DNA of 64,000 nt from Propionispira arboris. Its GTDB lineage: Bacteria > Bacillota > Negativicutes > Selenomonadales > Selenomonadaceae. Each line of letters opens with the position of its first letter. Within the stretch, counting starts at the first letter, position 1. Below, piece by piece: positions 8,584 through 18,576 of this stretch. The notes beneath the pieces were generated by a model. It saw nothing but the letters and a program-made list of their open reading frames with translations. It did not search any database and was not told the DNA's origin. The position numbers were made by a program, and so were the translations under genes. The stretch covers positions 62,001 to 126,000 of the forward strand of contig NZ_FNZK01000004.1 in the NCBI RefSeq assembly GCF_900109225.1, read 5' to 3'.

Positions 8584-11500
8584 AAAATTTAACGGAAATC
8601 GCATTAAAAAATAAAGATTTAGTATGGTATTTTATTATTATTACGTTTATTGCCGGGATTGTGTCTTATGTACAGCTGGGGCGAATGGAAGATCCGCCAT
8701 TTACGATACGTCAAATGATAGTTTCTGCTAGTTGGCCTGGAGCAAGTGCGCAACAAATGGAAGAACAAGTTACGGATAAATTGGAGAAAAAAATACAAGA
8801 TACAGTGGGACTGGATTATGTGAAAAGCTATTCCAGTGCGGGTTCAACAGTTATCTATGTAAATCTTCGTCAAGATGTGGATAATGAGAAAATAAGGCAG
8901 CGCTGGCAAGAAGTAAGAAATCTTTGTGAAGATGAAAAAGGAAATCTTCCAGAAGGTGTTTATGGTCCTTATTATAATGATCGTTTCGATGATGTATATG
9001 GTTCAATTTATGCAGTTACAGGTGAAGGCTATTCTTATGAAGATTTAAGAAAAAATGCCGAAAAAATCCGGAGACTATTACTGTCTCTTCCTAACGTTCA
9101 AAAAATAAGTCTTTTGGGAGAGCAAACAGAAAAAGTCTATATTGAAGTCGAAAATCACAAACTTGCCGAATTGGGTATTAGTCCAGAAATCATTGCCAAT
9201 GCAATAAAAACGCAAAATGAAATGACTCCAACTGGCATGGTAGAAACGAAATCAGATAATATCTATTTGCGCATAACCGGAAAATTTAAGGATATTGATG
9301 CAATAAAGGATTTGCCAATTAATGCAGGGGGAAAAGTTTTACGCTTGGGGGATATTGCTAAAGTTGAAAGGCGATATTCAGAACCAGCCGATCCTAAAAT
9401 GTTTTTCAATGGCAAGCCAGCCGTTGGTGTAGCCGTTTCTATGGAACCCGGTGGCAATATTTTAACATTAGGTGATCGGTTAAATGATTTAATCGGAAAA
9501 ATTAAAGACGATGTCCCATTAGGCATAGAAATTAATAAAGTTTCTGACCAGCCAGCGGTTGTGAAAGATTCTATCAGTGAATTTGTAAGTACACTTAGGG
9601 AATCAATTATAATCGTATTGGTAGTTAGTTTCTTAAGTTTGGGTGTAAGAAGCGGCTTGGTAGTAGCTGGCTGTATTCCGCTAGTATTGGCCGGTGTTTT
9701 TTGTGGTATGTATCTTTTGGGGATTGATTTGCAAAAAATTTCATTGGGCTCACTAATTATAGCCCTGGGGTTACTTGTCGATGATGCGATTATTGCTGTC
9801 GAAATGATGAGTGTCAAATTAGAAGAAGGATATAGTCGTTTTGATGCGGCTTGCTATGCATTTCGCGCAACCGCGAAACCGATGCTTACAGGAACTCTTA
9901 TTACGTGTGCGGGTTTTATTCCGGTAGCTTTTTCAAAAGGAATGGCTTCTGAATTTTGTAAAAGTCTATTTCCGGTAATAGCCATTGCACTATTATTATC
10001 TTGGATCATATCGGTAATGGTTGCACCACTATTTGGGTATTATCTTATTCGGATTCCAAATGTTAAAGAAAAAGACGAAAAAAAATCAATTTCCTTGGAG
10101 AAGGTATTTTACGGTTACTTCAAAAAAATGCTGATATGGTGTCTGAATCATCGTAAATTGGTTATTGGATTAACGATTTTTAGCTTCATTGGAGCAATAT
10201 TCTCCTTGAAATTTGTGCGGCAAGAATTTTTTCCACCGTCATTGCGACCCGAAATTTTAGTTGCTTTGGAGTTACCAGAAGGTGCATCGTTAAAAGCATC
10301 AGAAGATGTTTCAGCACAGTTTTCAGAATTTCTAAATGAGACAAAAAATGAAATTGATAATTATTCATACTATGTAGGCGAAGGTGCACCAAGATTTGTA
10401 TTAACAACAAGTCCCAAACTGCCAACGGATAATTATGCACAATTTGTTATTGTAGCGAAAGATGTTGAATCTCGTGAAGACTTAACAAAGAAAATAAAAC
10501 AAGAATTAGCGGAAAAGTTTCCGAGCGTTAGAACGACTTTAAAATTCATACAAACAGGACCTCCAGCCGATTATCCAATTATGCTGCGGGTTTCTGGATA
10601 TGATAAAAATAAAGTTCGTGAGCTTGCTGGAAAAGTCTCAAATATTGTTTCCCAAGATCCAAACAATGAAAATGTTACTTTAGACTGGAATGAAAAAAGC
10701 AAAGTATTGCATTTAATATTGGATCAAGATAAGTTGCGAACTATGGGAATAACAGGACAATCTGTATCGAACATGCTTTATATGGAATTGTCCGGTATGA
10801 CGGTAGCTCAATATTATGCGGGAGATCGTACCGTCAATATTGATTTACGATTAAAAAATGACGATCGACAAGATCTATCTAAAATAAAAGATATTCCAAT
10901 TTACTTAGGAAGTGCAGGGTACGTTCCTTTGGAGCAAGTTGCAAAAATAACGTTTGAAGCAGAAGATGGACTGATTTGGCGGAGAAACCTTAAGCCGACG
11001 ATAACGGTACAAGCTGATATAAAAAGTGGAACTGCCAATGATGCCACACAAAAAATATATGATGAAACCAATGAACTGAGAAATTCATTGCCATTAGGAT
11101 ACAGTATTGAAGTGGATGGGGCATTATCGGATAGTCAGAAAGCAATTCAATTTTTATCAGTACCTGTACCGATCATGATATTGGTGATTATTACTTTGTT
11201 AATGTTCCAGCTTCGAGATATAAAGTTAGTGATTCTTACGTTGTGCACGGCACCATTAGGCTTGATCGGAGTAGGATTTGGAATGTTGATAACCGACAAA
11301 TCCATGGGATTTGTCGCGCAATTAGGGATTTTAGCACTTAGCGGTATGATCATAAGAAATTCTGTAATATTAATTGACCAGATAAAAAAGCATCTTGCCG
11401 AAGGCGAAGATCCTTGGGATGCCGTGATCGATTCAGCTGTATTGCGTTTTCGCCCAATCATGCTAACCGCAGCCGCAGCTATTTTAGGAATGATTCCACT

Positions 11501-11624
11501 CATGAAAAGTACTTTTTGGGGACCAATGGCAGTAGCTATAGCCAGTGGGCTCTTAATAGCTACCATTCTTACCTTGCTTGTTTTACCAACAATGTATGCG
11601 ATTTGTTACAAAATTAAAAAATAA
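8580..11624 (+). CDS. RND-family efflux permease
   Basis: This 1014-residue inner-membrane pump uses the proton gradient. It has the standard RND layout: one N-terminal helix, a large porter loop, a bundle of helices, a repeat of the same half, and a final bundle. TM4 carries the paired acidic residues in GLLVDDAIIAVEMM, needed for proton transfer. It starts within the adaptor stop (ATGA overlap), so the two genes are translated together. It resembles the multidrug/cation branch rather than AcrB proper; the first residues (MKNLTEIALKNKDLVWYFII) differ from the MSRFFIERP start of the pump at 63547. Confidence 0.92.
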   Translation: MKNLTEIALKNKDLVWYFIIITFIAGIVSYVQLGRMEDPPFTIRQMIVSASWPGASAQQMEEQVTDKLEKKIQDTVGLDYVKSYSSAGSTVIYVNLRQDVDNEKIRQRWQEVRNLCEDEKGNLPEGVYGPYYNDRFDDVYGSIYAVTGEGYSYEDLRKNAEKIRRLLLSLPNVQKISLLGEQTEKVYIEVENHKLAELGISPEIIANAIKTQNEMTPTGMVETKSDNIYLRITGKFKDIDAIKDLPINAGGKVLRLGDIAKVERRYSEPADPKMFFNGKPAVGVAVSMEPGGNILTLGDRLNDLIGKIKDDVPLGIEINKVSDQPAVVKDSISEFVSTLRESIIIVLVVSFLSLGVRSGLVVAGCIPLVLAGVFCGMYLLGIDLQKISLGSLIIALGLLVDDAIIAVEMMSVKLEEGYSRFDAACYAFRATAKPMLTGTLITCAGFIPVAFSKGMASEFCKSLFPVIAIALLLSWIISVMVAPLFGYYLIRIPNVKEKDEKKSISLEKVFYGYFKKMLIWCLNHRKLVIGLTIFSFIGAIFSLKFVRQEFFPPSLRPEILVALELPEGASLKASEDVSAQFSEFLNETKNEIDNYSYYVGEGAPRFVLTTSPKLPTDNYAQFVIVAKDVESREDLTKKIKQELAEKFPSVRTTLKFIQTGPPADYPIMLRVSGYDKNKVRELAGKVSNIVSQDPNNENVTLDWNEKSKVLHLILDQDKLRTMGITGQSVSNMLYMELSGMTVAQYYAGDRTVNIDLRLKNDDRQDLSKIKDIPIYLGSAGYVPLEQVAKITFEAEDGLIWRRNLKPTITVQADIKSGTANDATQKIYDETNELRNSLPLGYSIEVDGALSDSQKAIQFLSVPVPIMILVIITLLMFQLRDIKLVILTLCTAPLGLIGVGFGMLITDKSMGFVAQLGILALSGMIIRNSVILIDQIKKHLAEGEDPWDAVIDSAVLRFRPIMLTAAAAILGMIPLMKSTFWGPMAVAIASGLLIATILTLLVLPTMYAICYKIKK

Positions 11625-11806
11625 AATGTATAAAGCATATTAAAATTTTTGTACAATATTGCATCTAGCCTATCAGTCTGTCAGGATGGTGATATAGGGT
11701 ATCGTTTGCTTCATCAGAAAAGTCAATCAACCCTATATTCTAGTCCTGGCGATTGTCATAAAAATTTGTTAATACCTATCTAGTATCCATAAAGATTTTG
11801 AAAAGG

Positions 11807-12292
11807 ATGTCGTCAGAAGTGAGAAGAAAAATATCCGTAGAAGCATTAGCTGAAATAAAAGATGCTATGGAGAATGAAAAGATAGTAAGAGTTTTTAAAA
11901 GATATAAAGCGCTCTATCTATATTTCTCTGGTTTAACCATTCGAGATATAGCAAATCAGACAGGGATAACAGTAAATACGATATGTAATCTACATAAAAA
12001 GTATCAGATTGCAGGACTTTCTGCTATACCGGATAAAAAAATATCAGGAAGACCCGTACGACTTACACTCGAAGCAAGAAATACAGTGAAAGCGGTGATG
12101 CTAAAGCAACATCCTTTTGATGTTGAAATTTCTGATGATTTTAATTGGACAGCGGGATTGCTTGCCAAATATATTAAGCGAGAATATGGTTATGCATATT
12201 CGATTCGCGGAATAACAGCACTTCTAGCGCGACTGGGATTTTATTATAAGTATCCAACGTATGTGCTTGTAAATGCAGATAAAGAAAAATAA
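11807..12292 (+). pseudogene. IS630-family transposase remnant (N-terminal DNA-binding half)
   Basis: The 161 residues match the N-terminal part of IS630-type transposases: two helix-turn-helix units (GLTIRDIANQTGITVNTI and a winged segment near YSIRGITALLARLGF) ending at the usual junction YPTYVLVNADKEK. The DDE catalytic domain that should follow is missing. The next frame reads on as NNDRFYFV and then stops, which may be a relic of the catalytic part. No convincing ribosome site is seen for the ATG at 11807 or an in-frame TTG at 11798. No matched terminal inverted repeats were found. Confidence 0.7.
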
Positions 12293-12402
12293 TGACAGAT
12301 TTTATTTTGTCGTGCAGCAGTATTGTTTAATTTACGTTGAAATTTATTATGTATAGGCCATGTTGAATATAGCTAGGCAATGAATGGAAATATGAATCAC
12401 AT

Positions 12403-12460
12403 AAAAAGAAGTCTGTTGCATTAGACAAAAGTTAGTCGAGCAACAGACTTCTTTTTATTT
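12403..12460 (+). terminator. Strong terminator hairpin after the transposase remnant
   Basis: A perfect 17-bp stem (12403-12419 with 12440-12456) has T-rich flanks. It insulates the downstream flavoenzyme gene. Confidence 0.8.
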
Positions 12461-12509
12461 TATAAATGATGTTGATTAGATATTTTTAGATGGAATTAAG
12501 TGTGTCTAC

Positions 12510-12537
12510 TTGTTTAAAATATAATTTATACTATAAT
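12510..12537 (+). promoter_or_regulatory. Predicted promoter of the flavin oxidoreductase
   Basis: TTGTTT at 12510 and TATAAT at 12532 are 16 bp apart, about 50 bp before the ATG. Confidence 0.5.
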
Positions 12538-12585
12538 TGTATTTATGTAAGATAGGTATGTCAAACAATACTTGAGGAGGAAAAT

Positions 12586-14562
12586 ATGGGAAACTCTTAT
12601 GAATGTTTATGTAAACCTTTTAAAATTGGTAGTTTGACGCTGAAAAACAGATTTTGCATGGCGCCAATAGGTGGAAATCAGCATTATAGTGCACAGGGAG
12701 GTTTTAGTGAAAATGCGATCCAATATTTAGTGGAACGTGCTAAAGGTGGATTTGGTTTGATTTTTACGGGAGCAATTGTGTCAGATTATGAGGTGGATCC
12801 TTATTCTGGAATTGGACCAAGTCCTTTGCAGACACCCGATGCATTTAAATTTTCTGCAACAGAATTAAATGAGCGGGCAGGCGCTTACGGAGCTAAGATA
12901 TTTGCCCAAATTACGATGGGCTTAGGGCGAAATTATCCTGAATTACCAGCCCCCTCGGCAGTTCCTGTTTTTGGTCATGCCGGCATGCTTTCTCCCGTTT
13001 TAACAAATGAACAGATCAAGAAAAAAATTAATGCTGTAGTAAAGACAGCGAAGCTGGCTAAAGAATCAGGGTTTTCCGGCGTGGAAGTACATGCCATTCA
13101 CTGGGGTTATTTGCTTGATCAATTTGCCATGAGTTTCATGAACCATCGAAACGATGAATATGGCGGCAGTCTGGAAAATCGTCTGCGGGCGGCAAAAGAA
13201 ATTCTTGAAGGCATAAAACAGGTTTGTGGAAAAGAATATCCTGTTAGTATGCGCCTGGGACTAAAAACCTTTATTAAAGGGTTTGGTAAAGCCTCTCTGA
13301 CAGGGGAAGAAGAAGTTGGAAGAACTTTAGAAGAAGGAATACATATCGCCAAGCTATTAGAAGGTTATGGGTATGATTCGCTAAGTGTGGATGCAGGCGT
13401 TTATGATTCTTTTTATTATGCTTGTCCACCCATGTATATGCCAAAAGGATATACAATAGCTTTGGCAGAAAAAGCGAAAGCTGCTGTGCACATTCCTATC
13501 TTAGGCGGTGGACGTATGAATGATCCGGATCTTGCCGAAGCCGCAATTCGAGATGGTAAAGTAGATGCTATTGTTATGGGACGAGCGGCCCTGGCTGATC
13601 CGAATTATCCGAATAAAGTGATAACGGGACAATCGGATAAAATTCGTCCATGTCTGGCCTGTAATCAAGCCTGCATTACTAGACTACAGCAAGGTTTGCA
13701 GCCTGGTTGTGCTGTGAATCCAGCGGCAATGAGAGAGAGTAGGCATGGGTTAAAGCCTTCGTTGCAGACAAAAGAGGTTGTTGTTGTCGGTGGTGGTATT
13801 GCTGGAATGGAAGCTGCACGCACGGCAGCAAAGCGTGGCCATCACGTGACCTTGTTTGAAAAACAAAAAACGTTGGGTGGTAATTTGATTCCTGGTGGAT
13901 CGCATAAATTCAAAACAGAAGTTCGTGACTTAAATGCATGGTATCAACGAGAACTCGCAGAGTTGCCGGTGACAATAAAGTTGGGAACGAAAATTGATAC
14001 GGAACAACTGGAAAAATTACCGGCAGACGTCATGATTTTTGCTGTTGGGGCAGAACCGATTATACCAGAAATTTCTGGAATTGAGCAGAACATAGTGATT
14101 GGCTGTATAGATGCACTAAACCATCCAGAGAAAATTGGTGACAAGGTTGTTATTGTTGGCGGCGGTTTAGTGGGGTGTGAAATGGCTTTGACCTATGCTG
14201 AGAAGGGCCATGATGTTACGGTTGTTGAAGCGTTGGATAGTATCCTTTCGGCGGGCATTCCCGTTCCGGTTCCAAACCGACAAATGATTTTTGACCTGTT
14301 TGAGCATCATCATATCAAAGTTTTAAATGGACATAAAATTGTAAAGATTAAAGATCATGGAATTGTTCTAGCGGCAGACGGAAGTGAAATGGATATACAA
14401 GCTGATTCTGTTGTAATTGCTGTTGGATTCCGACCAAGAAAATCTATAGCATCTGAACTGAAACAGAGCAGAGCTGTTGTCTATGAAATTGGTGATGGTC
14501 GTCAAGTAGGAACTATAATGAAAGCAATTTGGGATGGCTATGAAATTGCTAATAATATTTAA
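12586..14562 (+). CDS. NADH-dependent flavin oxidoreductase, enoate reductase / dienoyl-CoA reductase type
   Basis: This 658-residue enzyme has three parts. Residues 1-340 form an Old-Yellow-Enzyme FMN barrel with the active-site region HAIHWGYLLDQF. A Cys cluster C-x2-C-x3-C-x11-C at about 357-376 (CLACNQACITRLQQGLQPGC) would hold a 4Fe-4S centre. The rest is an FAD/NAD(P) domain with two dinucleotide motifs, VVVGGGIAGMEAA and VVIVGGGLVGCEMA. Such enzymes reduce activated C=C bonds with NADH in anaerobes (2-enoate reductase, 2,4-dienoyl-CoA reductase, BaiCD). The substrate cannot be chosen from sequence. GAGGAGG precedes the ATG; the gene is monocistronic. Confidence 0.88.
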   Translation: MGNSYECLCKPFKIGSLTLKNRFCMAPIGGNQHYSAQGGFSENAIQYLVERAKGGFGLIFTGAIVSDYEVDPYSGIGPSPLQTPDAFKFSATELNERAGAYGAKIFAQITMGLGRNYPELPAPSAVPVFGHAGMLSPVLTNEQIKKKINAVVKTAKLAKESGFSGVEVHAIHWGYLLDQFAMSFMNHRNDEYGGSLENRLRAAKEILEGIKQVCGKEYPVSMRLGLKTFIKGFGKASLTGEEEVGRTLEEGIHIAKLLEGYGYDSLSVDAGVYDSFYYACPPMYMPKGYTIALAEKAKAAVHIPILGGGRMNDPDLAEAAIRDGKVDAIVMGRAALADPNYPNKVITGQSDKIRPCLACNQACITRLQQGLQPGCAVNPAAMRESRHGLKPSLQTKEVVVVGGGIAGMEAARTAAKRGHHVTLFEKQKTLGGNLIPGGSHKFKTEVRDLNAWYQRELAELPVTIKLGTKIDTEQLEKLPADVMIFAVGAEPIIPEISGIEQNIVIGCIDALNHPEKIGDKVVIVGGGLVGCEMALTYAEKGHDVTVVEALDSILSAGIPVPVPNRQMIFDLFEHHHIKVLNGHKIVKIKDHGIVLAADGSEMDIQADSVVIAVGFRPRKSIASELKQSRAVVYEIGDGRQVGTIMKAIWDGYEIANNI

Positions 14563-14595
14563 AATGAATGAAAAAACAAAAATAGCAAGGTACTA

Positions 14596-14641
14596 AAAAA
14601 ATTCCTGATGTGAATTATTTAATTCACATCAGGAATTTTTT
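14596..14641. terminator. Bidirectional terminator between convergent genes
   Basis: A palindrome of about 20 bp per arm centred at 14618 with A run on the left and T run on the right can stop both the flavoenzyme and the aminotransferase transcripts; it touches the stop codon of the latter. Confidence 0.85.
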
Positions 14642-15818
14642 ATGGATTTTTATGATAGTTTTTAAGTTTGCCTAAACGTTTGGCGGCAGCTTCTAATGTA
14701 GAAAATTCTTTACAGAAGCAAAAACGCACATATTTTTTCCCATCGGGTACATCATTGCGATAAAAAGTAGAACCTGGAACTACAGCTACGCCGATCGTTT
14801 CTGTCAGATAGAAAGCAAATGCAATATCATCATCCCAGCCGAAAGTTGTAATATCTGCCATGATATAATAAGCTCCGTTTGGTACAATACATTTAAAACC
14901 GACATCGTTGAGTACCTTTACCAAAAAATTTCGTCGTTCCAAATAAAAAGCTGAAAGTTTATCATAATATTCTGGTGGGAATTGGAATGCGGTGGCTACA
15001 GCGGCTTGAAGCGGGGCAGCCGCACCAACCGTCAAGAAGTCATGAACTTTTCGAATGGAAGCGGTCAATTCAGGGGAAGCTGTAACAAAACCAATGCGCC
15101 AGCCAGTGACACTATAGGTTTTTGAAACGCTGTTGATCGCGATTGTACGCTCAAACATATGAGGTAGTGTCCAGATTGGTATATGCTTCGCTTGATCAAA
15201 AACAATATGTTCATAAATTTCATCGCTGAAAACTAACGTATCATATTCTTGGCAAAGTTTGGCGATGAATTCCAATTCGTCGCGGCTAAATACTTTACCT
15301 GTTGGATTGTTTGGCGTATTGAGGATAATGCCGCGGGTATTCTCATTGAATAAAGCAGTGAGTTCATCTCGGTCGATATGGTAATCCGGCTCTTTGAGGG
15401 TAATATAACGTGGTTTGGCACCACATAAAATAACATCCGCTCCGTAATTTTCATAAAATGGTTCAAAGACAATGACTTCATCACCGGGATTTATGGTGGC
15501 TAATAGCGATGCGATCATACCTTCGGTGGAACCACAGCAGACGGTGATTTGTTTTTCCGGGTCTAGTCTGACAGCATAATCACGTTTGATTTTTGCTGTC
15601 AGAGAATCACGCAGATTTTTTGTGCCCCAGGTGATAGCATATTGGTTTTCATTATTGAAAATAGCCTGCGCTGCAGCTATTTTAAGTGCATCTGGTGCTG
15701 GAAAATCAGGAAAACCTTGAGCGAGATTAACAGCCTTGTTGGCACTGGCAACTCGTGACATTTCACGAATGACGGATTCATTGAATTGTGCCGCTTTGTC
15801 GGAAATGAAATTACGCAT
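14640..15818 (-). CDS. Class I/II PLP-dependent aminotransferase
   Basis: This 392-residue enzyme has the fold-type I motifs: the NPTGKVF loop, the Tyr-containing SDEIYEH segment and the PLP lysine in SVSKTYSVTGWRIGF. The overall pattern (start ...NLAQGFPDFPAPD and AITWGTKNLRDSL) is that of the aspartate/methionine/kynurenine aminotransferase branch; the exact donor is unknown. A TTG at 15824 is in frame, but the ATG at 15818 fits the ribosome site better. It is a single-gene unit. Confidence 0.88.
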   Translation of the reverse strand: MRNFISDKAAQFNESVIREMSRVASANKAVNLAQGFPDFPAPDALKIAAAQAIFNNENQYAITWGTKNLRDSLTAKIKRDYAVRLDPEKQITVCCGSTEGMIASLLATINPGDEVIVFEPFYENYGADVILCGAKPRYITLKEPDYHIDRDELTALFNENTRGIILNTPNNPTGKVFSRDELEFIAKLCQEYDTLVFSDEIYEHIVFDQAKHIPIWTLPHMFERTIAINSVSKTYSVTGWRIGFVTASPELTASIRKVHDFLTVGAAAPLQAAVATAFQFPPEYYDKLSAFYLERRNFLVKVLNDVGFKCIVPNGAYYIMADITTFGWDDDIAFAFYLTETIGVAVVPGSTFYRNDVPDGKKYVRFCFCKEFSTLEAAAKRLGKLKNYHKNP

Positions 15819-16021
15819 AAACAATCAACTCGTTTCTATCAAAATCAATTTGCAAGTAGGTATTTAACTAAAGCCATAATAACATATATGAATTTTTTAT
15901 TCAATTACATAAATCATAATTCTTGTAAATAATCTTTTTTTTAGGTTATTTATGCATAAAAAAAGTGGTTATAAAAACCTTGGCGACCAATGCTTTTGTA
16001 ATCACTTTTTCAATCATTTTT

Positions 16022-17254
16022 TCAATAATTGGCTAGCAGCAAATCATGCGCCCAGATCAAAGATTCACGGTACGCTTGCAACACGAGATTTTCCTCGATA
16101 CCGAGTTCTTCGACATACTGGATATATAGTTCCCACTCCCCAGCTTCATAGGTTTTAATCAATTGATATAATACAGAAAAATCGTTGTGTTCTTGACCAA
16201 GTAATGCTTGCTTGATATCGTCTTTTAACGGAATTTCACCTAATATCTGAAGCATCGGTCGATCCAAAAGAACGTCAATATGAGAAAACATACCCATCAG
16301 GAAAGCATCGGAGACTCGATTTCGCCATATCTTTTCTTGGGCTAATTTTTCGGCGAATTTTGCCCGGATGAGCGAGTTCAAGATTAACTCACCTGGTTTA
16401 TCATTTGCTACGCTCTTCAATGCGATGAGTGATATCCATTTTATCAACTCTTTTTGTCCCAGAAGGGCTAAAGCTTGCTGCAAAGAGCGTATCGTAGTTC
16501 TAAAACCAAATATCGGAGCATTGATTAGTTTTAGCAAATTGTAAGACAGCGAAACATCCTGTTTGATAATGGTTTCAATTGCAGCGAAATCCACTTCGGG
16601 CTGATTGATTTCTTTTAAGATATGCAGATAATTTGTTTTGTACCCAGGCAGATTCTTGCCGAATAAGACTAATGGTTTGCAAAAAAAATAGCCTTGAAAA
16701 TACGAATAACCAAGGTGACGAGCAGACTGAAACTCTTCTTGTGTTTCTACTTTTTCAGCCAGAAACTTAATTGGATACCCATCCAGACGCTGCATAAGAT
16801 TGCGTCTTTCAGCCGGTGGTGTAATCCGAAAATCAACTTTTATAATATCAGCTAATTCAATGAGCGGTAGATAATCCGGATGAAATATAAAATCATCTAA
16901 AATCAATAGATATCCATTTTTTTTAAGCTTTTTACAAGCTTCTATTATTTCTTTATCAGGGATGACTGTTTCTAAGATTTCGACACCAAGAATTTCTTTA
17001 GGAAGCATCGCTGGAATATTATTTTTCAAGGAGTTTGCGGTAAAGTTTATAAAAGCTTTTTTCCCATAAGTTAAGGTATCAATACCAATCAGTAAAAAAC
17101 TATTGTTGATGACATCTAGTGTCGCCTGGTCTCCATCTGTACCATCATAACTGTTTATAAAACTACTGCGAAATAGGAGTTCATAGGCAAAAACATTTAA
17201 ATTTACATCGAAAATTGGTTGACGTGCTACATGAACATCTTTTTCTTTTATCAT
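16022..17254 (-). CDS. EAL-HDOD signalling protein (YuxH type)
   Basis: This is a 410-residue cytoplasmic protein. Residues 1-205 resemble an EAL domain of c-di-GMP phosphodiesterases, with LLILDDF, IIKVDFR and FLAEKVET recognisable, but the EAL signature itself reads YELLFRS, so catalytic activity is doubtful. Residues 205-400 form an HDOD domain (YNLLKLINAPIFGF, QALALLGQKELIKWI). Proteins of this type act in motility or chemotaxis signalling in several bacteria. AAAGGAG precedes the ATG. A sigma-28-like promoter lies upstream at 17397-17423. Confidence 0.85.
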   Translation of the reverse strand: MIKEKDVHVARQPIFDVNLNVFAYELLFRSSFINSYDGTDGDQATLDVINNSFLLIGIDTLTYGKKAFINFTANSLKNNIPAMLPKEILGVEILETVIPDKEIIEACKKLKKNGYLLILDDFIFHPDYLPLIELADIIKVDFRITPPAERRNLMQRLDGYPIKFLAEKVETQEEFQSARHLGYSYFQGYFFCKPLVLFGKNLPGYKTNYLHILKEINQPEVDFAAIETIIKQDVSLSYNLLKLINAPIFGFRTTIRSLQQALALLGQKELIKWISLIALKSVANDKPGELILNSLIRAKFAEKLAQEKIWRNRVSDAFLMGMFSHIDVLLDRPMLQILGEIPLKDDIKQALLGQEHNDFSVLYQLIKTYEAGEWELYIQYVEELGIEENLVLQAYRESLIWAHDLLLANY

Positions 17255-17396
17255 AAAAAGCTCCTTTCAGTGTAACTTGCCTGGTACAGTGAAGGTGAAC
17301 TGTGCAAGCAATAGTCAATAGGTATCCTATTTTATGGAAGTCTTCATTATACAATTCTACATTTTAAAATAAATACCTGCCTCGCGAAAGTCAGGC

Positions 17397-17423
17397 TTAT
17401 CGGTATACATAGTGTGGAGTTTG
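17397..17423 (-). promoter_or_regulatory. Candidate sigma-28 (flagellar) promoter of the EAL-HDOD gene
   Basis: On the minus strand CAAA, 15 bp, then ACCGATAA differs from the sigma-28 consensus TAAA-N15-GCCGATAA at two of twelve positions. The transcript would begin with a small GC-rich hairpin (17376-17395). The rest of the 17255-17558 intergenic stretch shows nothing I can name. Confidence 0.5.
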
Positions 17424-17558
17424 TAACGTTGTTAAAACGAAAATAAAATTGTATTTTTTATCCTTCAGCAGATTGACGTAGGGTTTTATAAGCTTTTGAC
17501 GAATACTTTTATTATAGGATTGATTTGATATTTTATTTATTTTTGAGGAGGCAGCTGT

Positions 17559-18551
17559 ATGAATTTAGGAATTATAGGAACAGGTGTCATTGTTAGTGAG
17601 GCATTGGAAGCACTCAGACAGGTGGAAACGATTCACTGTATTGCTATTTGGGCACGTTCACATAGTAAAGATAAAGCGTTAGCGCTTGCTGATCAATATA
17701 AAATACCAAAAGTATATACGGATTACGCTGAAATGCTTTGTGATCTCGAATTGGAAGTTGTTTATATCGGTATTATAAACAGCCAGCATTATAGTTATGT
17801 AAAACAGGCACTTTTAGCAGGTAAGCATGTTATTGTAGAAAAACCATTTACATCGACGAGCAAGGAGGCACAAGAACTGGTTAGTCTTGCAAAACAAAAA
17901 AAATTATTTTTATTTGAAGCGGTTACGCTTTTGCACTTGCCCAATTTTACAGCCATCAAGAAAGCTTTACCAGAAATTGGTGAAATAAAAATGGTACAGT
18001 GTAATTATTCACAATATTCCAGACGCTATGGTAAATATATGCAAGGTGAAGTATTACCGGCATTTGATCCAAAACTTTCTGGCGGGGCTTTATATGATAT
18101 TAATATTTATAATCTAAATTTTGTTATCGGTCTTTTTGGCACACCAAAAGAAGTACATTACATGGCAAATATTGGATTTAATGGTATTGATACATCTGGT
18201 GTGCTTACACTGAAATATGACGGGTTTGCGGCAGTTTGTGTCGGGGCAAAGGACTCAGTCAGTCCAAGCCTGCTTACAATACAAGGAACACAAGGTTATA
18301 TCAGAGTTCATGGTGCACCGAATACATTGGAATCGTTTACTCTATCAGTAGAAGAGCAGGAAATAACAAAAAATGAAAATCTGTATGAGCATCGGATGGT
18401 CCATGAATTTATCGTTTTTGAAGAAATTTATCGCAGGCAAGACCTGCCAGGGTGTTATGCGTATTTAGAGCAGTCATTGCAAGTCATGGCTGTTGCGAGT
18501 CAAGCTCGGGCGGAAATCGGCTTGGTCTTTCCGGCAGATGAGAAGAACTAA
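17559..18551 (+). CDS. Gfo/Idh/MocA-family oxidoreductase
   Basis: This 330-residue protein begins with a Rossmann motif GIIGTGVIVSEAL and has the family signature GKHVIVEKPF near residue 95, followed by the C-terminal alpha/beta domain with the acceptor-site segment LSGGALYDINIYNLNFV. Such enzymes oxidise or reduce sugars, inositols or related polyols with NAD(P). The substrate is unknown. GAGGAGG lies upstream of the ATG. A HAD phosphatase follows 25 bp later, probably in the same transcript. Confidence 0.88.
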   Translation: MNLGIIGTGVIVSEALEALRQVETIHCIAIWARSHSKDKALALADQYKIPKVYTDYAEMLCDLELEVVYIGIINSQHYSYVKQALLAGKHVIVEKPFTSTSKEAQELVSLAKQKKLFLFEAVTLLHLPNFTAIKKALPEIGEIKMVQCNYSQYSRRYGKYMQGEVLPAFDPKLSGGALYDINIYNLNFVIGLFGTPKEVHYMANIGFNGIDTSGVLTLKYDGFAAVCVGAKDSVSPSLLTIQGTQGYIRVHGAPNTLESFTLSVEEQEITKNENLYEHRMVHEFIVFEEIYRRQDLPGCYAYLEQSLQVMAVASQARAEIGLVFPADEKN

Positions 18552-18576
18552 ACTTTACCCAGAAAGAAGCGATGTC

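Noticed and set aside
9263-9817. 184-codon open frame on the minus strand inside the RND permease gene
   Set aside because: Lies fully inside a well-supported gene, has no ribosome site and no recognisable motif; a shadow frame.
11677-11745. Imperfect inverted repeat (TATAGGGT/ACCCTATA core) upstream of the transposase relic as an IS end
   Set aside because: No matching copy was found on the other side of the relic and the arms are interrupted; may be a chance or a decayed terminator.
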